This document shows, piece after piece, positions 6,362 through 9,527 of a DNA stretch of 9,527 nt. The position numbers and the translations under genes were made by a program. The DNA lies in assembly GCA_937907975.1 (NCBI GenBank), contig CALEQS010000008.1, positions 1-9,527 on the forward strand. Direction: 5' to 3'. Source of the DNA: an uncultured Clostridia bacterium. Lineage in GTDB: Bacteria; Bacillota; Clostridia; Oscillospirales; Oscillospiraceae. Numbering within the stretch: position 1 is the stretch's first letter; the number at the start of each line of letters is the position of its first letter. Below the pieces are notes generated by a model. It was not told the origin of the DNA. It saw nothing but the letters and a program-made list of their open reading frames with translations, and searched no databases.

Positions 6362-6459
6362 TCCCCGACCTGAAAGCTCTCGTTCTATTGTCATCCTGCT
6401 GCCCTACATGCTGCCCTATATTAAGATGTCCGCTTTCTGTATTCCGCCTGCCCTGCATA

Positions 6460-6487
6460 TTGACATTTCCGCAAAACCTTCTAAAAT
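6460..6487 (+). promoter_or_regulatory. Sigma-A promoter of the phosphoribosyltransferase gene
   Basis: A perfect -35 TTGACA (6460-6465) is followed after 16 bp by TAAAAT (6482-6487). Transcription would start near 6494, giving a leader of about 60 nt. A ten-base direct repeat (TGCTGCCCTA at 6397-6406 and 6409-6418) lies about 40 bp upstream. Apart from these, 6362-6553 holds nothing I recognise. Confidence 0.7.
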
Positions 6488-6553
6488 AGATGCTGTGTCG
6501 ATTTATGATCTCTGCCCACGGGCTGAAAATGAATTGGATTGGAGCGAATCAGA

Positions 6554-7108
6554 ATGACATATGAACTCAAGGTGGCCGGGCTGACCCGGCAACTGAAGCT
6601 GAGCAGCATCAGCGATGACCTGATGATTGCGGGCTTTGTGGTGTTCGGTGATGTGGAGCTCACCGTGGCCTGTGCCCGGGAGCTCATCAAGGTGATGCCC
6701 GAATACGACTATATCATTGCCCCGGAGGCCAAGGCCATTCCGCTGATCCACGAGGTGGCCCGCCAGAACGGTCGCAACGAGTATCTGCTGGCCCGCAAGG
6801 CCGCCAAGGCCTACATGGACGGCGTGTTCTCAGTGAAGTATGAGTCCATCACCACCAAGGGCACCCAGGAGCTGTTCATGGACGCCAGCGACGCCCGGAA
6901 GATGCAGGGCAAGCGGGTGGTCATTCTGGATGACGTGATCTCCACCGGCGAGAGCCTGGCCGCCATGGAAAAGCTGGTCAACGAGGCCGGCGGCAACATC
7001 GTGGGCCGCATGGCCGTGCTGGCCGAGGGCGACGCCGCCAAGCGGGACGACATCATCTTCCTGGAGAAGCTGCCCCTCTTCAACAGCAAGGGCGAGCCGC
7101 TGGACTGA
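6554..7108 (+). CDS. Purine-type phosphoribosyltransferase (adenine phosphoribosyltransferase-like)
   Basis: This 184-residue cytoplasmic type I phosphoribosyltransferase transfers ribose-5-phosphate from PRPP to a base. The PRPP-binding motif VVILDDVISTGES (122-134) is intact. An APEAKAIPL block (about 56-64) corresponds to the segment before the flexible loop in APRT/XPRT-like enzymes, and ARKAAKAYM (about 80-88) resembles their conserved ARK block. The family is common in clostridia and is usually labelled adenine phosphoribosyltransferase, but xanthine phosphoribosyltransferase or a regulatory PurR-like role cannot be excluded by eye. The ATG at 6554 is chosen because GGAG lies 9 bases before it; an in-frame TTG at 6539 would overlap that site. 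The gene is divergent from the nucleoside-binding lipoprotein gene, which fits purine salvage. It is monocistronic, with its own promoter and terminator. Confidence 0.88.
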   Translation: MTYELKVAGLTRQLKLSSISDDLMIAGFVVFGDVELTVACARELIKVMPEYDYIIAPEAKAIPLIHEVARQNGRNEYLLARKAAKAYMDGVFSVKYESITTKGTQELFMDASDARKMQGKRVVILDDVISTGESLAAMEKLVNEAGGNIVGRMAVLAEGDAAKRDDIIFLEKLPLFNSKGEPLD

Positions 7109-7126
7109 GATACATATAAATAATGT

Positions 7127-7170
7127 AAACCAGGCGTTCATCCTGACGGATGGACGCCTGGTTTTGTTTT
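7127..7170 (+). terminator. Rho-independent terminator of the phosphoribosyltransferase gene
   Basis: AACCAGGCG (7128-7136) pairs with CGCCTGGTT (7155-7163), and the helix continues inward with CATCC/GGATG after a mismatch. The run GTTTTGTTTTG follows. It starts about 20 bp after the stop codon. Confidence 0.9.
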
Positions 7171-7211
7171 GTATGGATTATCGGACGGCGCACAGGATTT
7201 CTTACTTCGGC

Positions 7212-7333
7212 CTTGGCTCCCCCTTTGGGGGAGCTGGCGCGAAGCGCCTGAGAGGGCTTTAGCAAGCCCTCGGTGCATCGCCCTCTCCGTCACGGCGTTC
7301 CGCCGTGCCACCTCCCCCGGAGGGGGAGGCAAG
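7212..7333. repeat. Palindromic MITE-like intergenic repeat, divergent copy
   Basis: Ends CTTGGCTCCCCCT (from 7212) and AGGGGGAGGCAAG (to 7333) form imperfect terminal inverted repeats. Internal blocks GGTGCATCGCCCTCTC and a CACGGCG/CGCCGTG hairpin match the layout of the copies at 4144-4269 and 6237-6361 but differ in sequence. It fills the space between two convergent genes; its C-rich/G-rich hairpins may help end the minus-strand nitroreductase transcript, for which I see no classic terminator. Confidence 0.8.
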
Positions 7334-7374
7334 TTTAGCCTTCTGCACCGAACGATCATGCATGGCCTGCTATT

Positions 7375-7896
7375 TTACCACTTCCCCCAGTGGACCTTTC
7401 CCTCGGGCGCGGTCTTTTCCCGGGGCTTGAAGTCCTCGGCGGGATAACCCAGTGCCAGCACGGAGTGGGGGACGATGTGCTCAGGGAGATTGAAAAGTTT
7501 CGACTGATTTTTCACCCGGTCCATCTCAGGCCAGGTGCCCAGCCAGACGGAGCCCAGCCCCAGCGCCTGGGCGGCGAGCACCATGTTCTGCCCTGCAATG
7601 GCGCCGTCAATGATCCAGTAGTCCTTAGCAGGAGGGAAAGATCTGCTCAGGTCGCCGCAGATCAGAATGCCCGCCGCCGCATGGCGCAGGGGATCGGCGG
7701 GGCGGCCGTTGGCGTCGGCCATTTTGGCCAGCGTCAGCTTATCCTCCGCAACGAGAAAGGCCCAGTCCTGGGCGTTGACGCAGCTGGGGCCGCTCATGCC
7801 CGCCTTCAGGATGGTGTCCAGCGTGTCATAGGGAATGGGCTTGTCGGAAAACTGCCGCACGCTGGCACGGCTCATGATGGTTTGAATGGTGTCCAT
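7375..7896 (-). CDS. Nitroreductase-family flavoprotein (NADH/NADPH oxidoreductase)
   Basis: This 173-residue cytoplasmic protein of the FMN-binding nitroreductase family (PF00881 type) uses NAD(P)H to reduce nitroaromatics, quinones or similar acceptors. Visible family blocks are SRASVRQFSDKPIP (9-22), contacting the FMN phosphate; AGMSGPSCVNAQDW (32-45), matching the APSxxNxQPW motif; the GQNMVLAAQALGLGSVWLG helix and turn; and a C-terminal LALGYP. It is a short, single-domain form, as is common in clostridia. The start has AGGAGG at good spacing. An extended -10 (TGGTATAGT) lies upstream, and the gene is divergent from a flavin reductase-rubredoxin fusion. The physiological substrate cannot be told from sequence; a dehalogenase-like or BluB-like role is less likely given the motifs. 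Confidence 0.9.
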   Translation of the reverse strand: MDTIQTIMSRASVRQFSDKPIPYDTLDTILKAGMSGPSCVNAQDWAFLVAEDKLTLAKMADANGRPADPLRHAAAGILICGDLSRSFPPAKDYWIIDGAIAGQNMVLAAQALGLGSVWLGTWPEMDRVKNQSKLFNLPEHIVPHSVLALGYPAEDFKPREKTAPEGKVHWGKW

Positions 7897-7941
7897 AGAA
7901 TTTCCTCCTGTTGGGACCGATGGCTTTGGTGAGATAGCCCT

Positions 7942-7950
7942 ACTATACCA
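7942..7950 (-). promoter_or_regulatory. Extended -10 promoter of the nitroreductase gene
   Basis: On the minus strand TGGTATAGT gives an extended -10 (TG-N-TATAGT), about 45 bp before the start codon. The -35 region (near TTATAT, 17 bp upstream) is poor, which is usual for extended -10 promoters. Confidence 0.5.
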
Positions 7951-7981
7951 CAGATCCTTCTACCATATAAGAAAAAATTCC

Positions 7982-8010
7982 TTGACGGGCGGGGAAAAAG
8001 ACGGTATTCT
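7982..8010 (+). promoter_or_regulatory. Sigma-A promoter of the flavin reductase-rubredoxin gene
   Basis: TTGACG (7982-7987) and TATTCT (8005-8010) are separated by exactly 17 bp. The start site would fall near 8017, within the dyad at 8008-8038, giving a leader of about 35 nt before the start codon. Confidence 0.7.
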
Positions 8011-8038
8011 ATAATTAAGAATAATTCTTAGTTATAGA
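8008..8038. promoter_or_regulatory. Operator-like dyad over the promoter start region
   Basis: TCTATAATTAAGAA (8008-8021) and TTCTTAGTTATAGA (8025-8038) are inverted repeats, matching at 13 of 14 positions around a TAA centre. The dyad overlaps the -10 end, the probable start site and the first base of the AAAGGAG ribosome binding site. Size and AT-rich style fit a dimeric winged-helix repressor (MarR-, HxlR- or Fur/PerR-like), but I cannot assign a regulator. Confidence 0.6.
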
Positions 8039-8051
8039 AAGGAGTATTTCT

Positions 8052-8672
8052 ATGGACCGCAAGGCGCTGTATGATCTGAGTTATGGAGTGTTTCTGCTCT
8101 CGGCCAGGGCCGGGGACAGAGTGAACGGCTGCATCACAAATACCTGCATTCAGGTGGCGAACAGCCCGGTGCGGGTGGCGTTTTCCGTGCTGAACCGGAA
8201 CCTCACCTGTGAAGTGTTGAAGGAGGGCGGTGTGTTCTGCCTGACGGTGCTGGACAAGTCCGCTGCGCCGGAGACCATCCAGCATTTTGGTGCCCAGTCC
8301 GGCCGGGATGTGGATAAGTTCGGCTCTTTCCGGCCGGCCTATGACGAAAACGGCGTGCCCTATCTGCCGTGGCAGAGCTGCGCCCGGCTGAGTGGGCGGG
8401 TGGTGTCCAGTCAGGACCTGGGCAGCCACACCCTGTTCGTGGCCGAGCTGGAGCAGGCACAGGTGCTGTCCGACCGGGAGCCGCTGACCTACGCCTATTA
8501 TCAGAGCGCCCTCAAGCCCAGGCTCGCCCAGGCGGAGCCGGAGCGGAGGGTCGTGGGCTGGCGGTGTAAGATCTGCGGCTATGTCTATGACGGCCCCGAG
8601 CTGCCCGCCGACTACCTCTGTCCCCTCTGCGGCCACCCGGCGGAGGACTTTGAGCCCATCTATGCCGAGTGA
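8052..8672 (+). CDS. Flavin reductase-rubredoxin fusion (high-molecular-weight rubredoxin, Hrb type)
   Basis: This 206-residue two-domain redox protein has an N-terminal flavin reductase-like split barrel (about residues 1-155) that binds FMN. Its opening SYGVFLLSARAGDRVNGCITNTCIQV is the classic start of that domain. The C-terminal rubredoxin-like domain (about 168-206) has iron ligands Cys172, Cys175, Cys190 and Cys193. Only 14 residues separate the two CxxC pairs, so this is the short rubrerythrin-type rubredoxin, not the canonical one of about 50 residues. In Moorella thermoacetica a protein of this architecture (Hrb) passes electrons from NADH to a flavodiiron protein for oxygen or nitric oxide reduction; a similar stress role is inferred here. 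AAAGGAG lies 7 bases before the ATG. No flavodiiron gene is in the window. The gene is divergent from a nitroreductase. Confidence 0.9.
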   Translation: MDRKALYDLSYGVFLLSARAGDRVNGCITNTCIQVANSPVRVAFSVLNRNLTCEVLKEGGVFCLTVLDKSAAPETIQHFGAQSGRDVDKFGSFRPAYDENGVPYLPWQSCARLSGRVVSSQDLGSHTLFVAELEQAQVLSDREPLTYAYYQSALKPRLAQAEPERRVVGWRCKICGYVYDGPELPADYLCPLCGHPAEDFEPIYAE

Positions 8673-8700
8673 CCGCCCGGCGCGGAAAAAGTTACAACTC

Positions 8701-8775
8701 ACTTCCACAAGTTTTGCTGTCAGTTTTCCATAAGGTGTGGAAAAATGTGTGGAAGAAGTGGAAAACTCTTGTACA
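8701..8775. other. GTGGAA-rich structured spacer after the rubredoxin-fusion gene
   Basis: TTCCAC at 8703-8708 and three GTGGAA copies (8737-8742, 8749-8754, 8758-8763) lie within about 60 bp. TGTGGAAAA (8736-8744) is the reverse complement of TTTTCCACA, which fits the DnaA-box consensus TTWTNCACA. AGTTTTCCA (8722-8730) and TGGAAAACT (8759-8767), with outer ACAAG/CTTGT, can form a long stem-loop, but no T-run follows. The rest of 8673-8886 has nothing else I can name. Confidence 0.3.
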
Positions 8776-8886
8776 GAGCGGCTTTCCCGTTTCGCGTCAC
8801 ACGGGAGGAAAAACGACGTTTTTCCTCGAAATGTTTCGGATTTTAAAAACAGGTGAAAAAGAACCCCGGCATTTCCAACGCCCCAC

Positions 8887-8915
8887 TTGACTTTCCCCGG
8901 TCCGGGTGCTAGGAT
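8887..8915 (+). promoter_or_regulatory. Sigma-A promoter of the thrS T-box leader
   Basis: TTGACT (8887-8892) is followed after 17 bp by TAGGAT (8910-8915). Transcription would start near 8922, immediately before the T-box stem I. Confidence 0.7.
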
Positions 8916-8921
8916 ATGTCC

Positions 8922-9169
8922 ATAATAGAAGGCTGAGAAGGGGACGAAACCGCGGAAAGCCCGCAGAGAGGAGCGCCATGGCTGGGAGCGCTCCGGCGGA
9001 ACGCGGCATGACCACCCCGGAGCCGCGCTGTGAAAAGCAGCGCCGGGATTCGCCCGTTACAGCGGCAATCAAGCGGCGCATTTGATTTTTTATGCGCAAG
9101 CAGGGTGGAACCGTGAGATAGTTTGATGTTATCCCACCCCTGTATTCAGACAGGGGTGGGATTTTTTTA
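8922..9169 (+). ncRNA. T-box riboswitch specific for tRNA-Thr, with terminator
   Basis: Stem I begins with GGGG (8940-8943) pairing with CCCC (9015-9018). The specifier loop follows, then CCGCG/CGCGG (8950-8954 with 9002-9006) and a distal arm. Within the 3' side of the specifier loop, ACC (9011-9013) followed by A is a threonine codon. GCGCAT/ATGCGC (9076-9081, 9092-9097) is the short stem before the T-box. The conserved T-box AGGGTGGAACCGTG is at 9102-9115; its TGGA would pair with a tRNA 3' end UCCA. The terminator stem (9131-9143 with 9150-9162) ends in seven T. Uncharged tRNA-Thr would stabilise the antiterminator, which uses CCACCC of the terminator arm, and switch thrS on. Confidence 0.93.
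9131..9168 (+). terminator. Regulated intrinsic terminator of the T-box leader
   Basis: ATCCCACCCCTGT (9131-9143) pairs with ACAGGGGTGGGAT (9150-9162) as a perfect 13-bp stem with a 6-base loop, then a run of seven T. The left arm also complements GGGTGG in the T-box, which is the basis of the switch. Confidence 0.93.
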
Positions 9170-9203
9170 TCCCCGCCCTTCATTTCTCAAGGAGGAACGA
9201 ACT

Positions 9204-9527
9204 ATGGCAGAAAACAACGAGTACACTTTTGAAAACGAGCAGTATCGCAAGACTTACTGGCACACCTGCTCCCACATTCTGGCCCAGGCCGTGAAACGCC
9301 TGCACCCGGAGGTCAAGCTGGCCATCGGCCCCGCCATTGACGAGGGCTTCTACTACGACATGGACTCCCCCTTCCCCTTCACCCCCGAGATCCTCACCGA
9401 GATCGAGGGCGAGATGCGGAAGATCTGCAAGGAGAAGCTGAAGCTGGAGCGCTTCGAGCTGCCCCGCGAGGAGGCCGTCAAGTTCATGGAGGAGCGCAAT
9501 GAGCCCTACAAGGTGGAGCTCATCAAG
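9204..9527 (+). CDS. thrS: Threonyl-tRNA synthetase, N-terminal part (runs off the window)
   Basis: The first 108 codons are present with no stop before the edge. The enzyme charges tRNA-Thr with threonine in the cytoplasm. The visible part is the N2 editing domain: HTCSHILAQAVKRL contains the HxxxH pair His20/His24, matching the zinc/editing histidines 73 and 77 of the Escherichia coli enzyme, followed by KLAIGPAIDEGFYYDMD. The N-terminal TGS domain (about 60 residues in E. coli) is missing: only about 18 residues precede the editing motif. The start is firm, because GGAGG lies 8 bases before the ATG and the T-box terminator ends only about 35 bp upstream, leaving no room for a TGS domain. 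Control is by the upstream tRNA-Thr T-box. Confidence 0.95.
   Translation, partial: MAENNEYTFENEQYRKTYWHTCSHILAQAVKRLHPEVKLAIGPAIDEGFYYDMDSPFPFTPEILTEIEGEMRKICKEKLKLERFELPREEAVKFMEERNEPYKVELIK

Noticed and set aside
6539..6553. TTG start for the phosphoribosyltransferase
   Set aside because: The GGAG ribosome binding site lies inside this extension and fits the ATG at 6554.
4102..7333. CRISPR array
   Set aside because: The repeats are few, over 120 bp long, palindromic and kilobases apart, with no regular spacers and no cas genes.
8028..8708. Minus-strand frame opposite the flavin reductase-rubredoxin gene
   Set aside because: Antisense shadow; the plus frame has a promoter, ribosome binding site and recognised domains.
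8701..8775. Chromosomal origin of replication
   Set aside because: Only one sequence fits the DnaA-box consensus, there is no AT-rich unwinding region, and dnaA/dnaN are not adjacent.
8797..9183. Minus-strand frame across the T-box leader
   Set aside because: It covers a well-supported structured RNA and has no protein features.

Overview
The window looks like a chromosomal segment of a high-GC Firmicute. A gut Oscillospiraceae-type clostridium (Faecalibacterium/Gemmiger/Subdoligranulum-like) fits best. The reasons are GC-rich codons, strong AGGAGG-type ribosome binding sites, a tRNA-Thr T-box leader in front of thrS, a clostridial flavin reductase-rubredoxin fusion, and several copies of a palindromic intergenic repeat of a type I associate with that group. 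This placement is inference from sequence style; no marker gene settles it.

Layout. Positions 1-246 hold degenerate palindromic repeats. Positions 247-4349 (minus strand) form a transport operon: a promoter with an embedded dyad (about 4322-4349), a leader of about 390 nt that contains one repeat copy, then a double-domain ABC ATPase, two overlapping permeases, and a terminator. The order and domain types match the NupOPQ part of the Bacillus subtilis NupNOPQ (YufNOPQ) nucleoside importer. The matching BMP-family lipoprotein lies just upstream on the same strand (4558-5856), with its own promoter and a strong terminator, so the receptor is probably a separate transcription unit. That gene lies between two direct repeats that share a 152-bp stretch of perfect identity. 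Positions 5857-6553 hold its leader, two overlapping palindromes, a second repeat family and the second identical repeat copy.

Positions 6554-7108 (plus) encode a purine-type phosphoribosyltransferase with its own sigma-A-type promoter and a terminator. Together with the transporter this suggests nucleoside/nucleobase uptake and salvage. Another repeat copy (7212-7333) separates it from a divergent redox pair: a small nitroreductase-family flavoprotein (minus, 7375-7896) and a flavin reductase fused to a short rubredoxin (plus, 8052-8672). The second gene has a clear promoter overlapped by a 14-bp half-site dyad. The window ends with a GTGGAA-rich structured spacer, a complete threonyl-type T-box riboswitch (promoter, ACC specifier, T-box, terminator) and the first 108 codons of thrS, which start directly in the editing domain without a TGS domain.

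I do not see a new defence, mobile or biosynthetic system. The points most worth a second look are the identical direct repeats around the lipoprotein gene, the structured leaders of the two transport transcription units, and the dyad-controlled rubredoxin-fusion gene.
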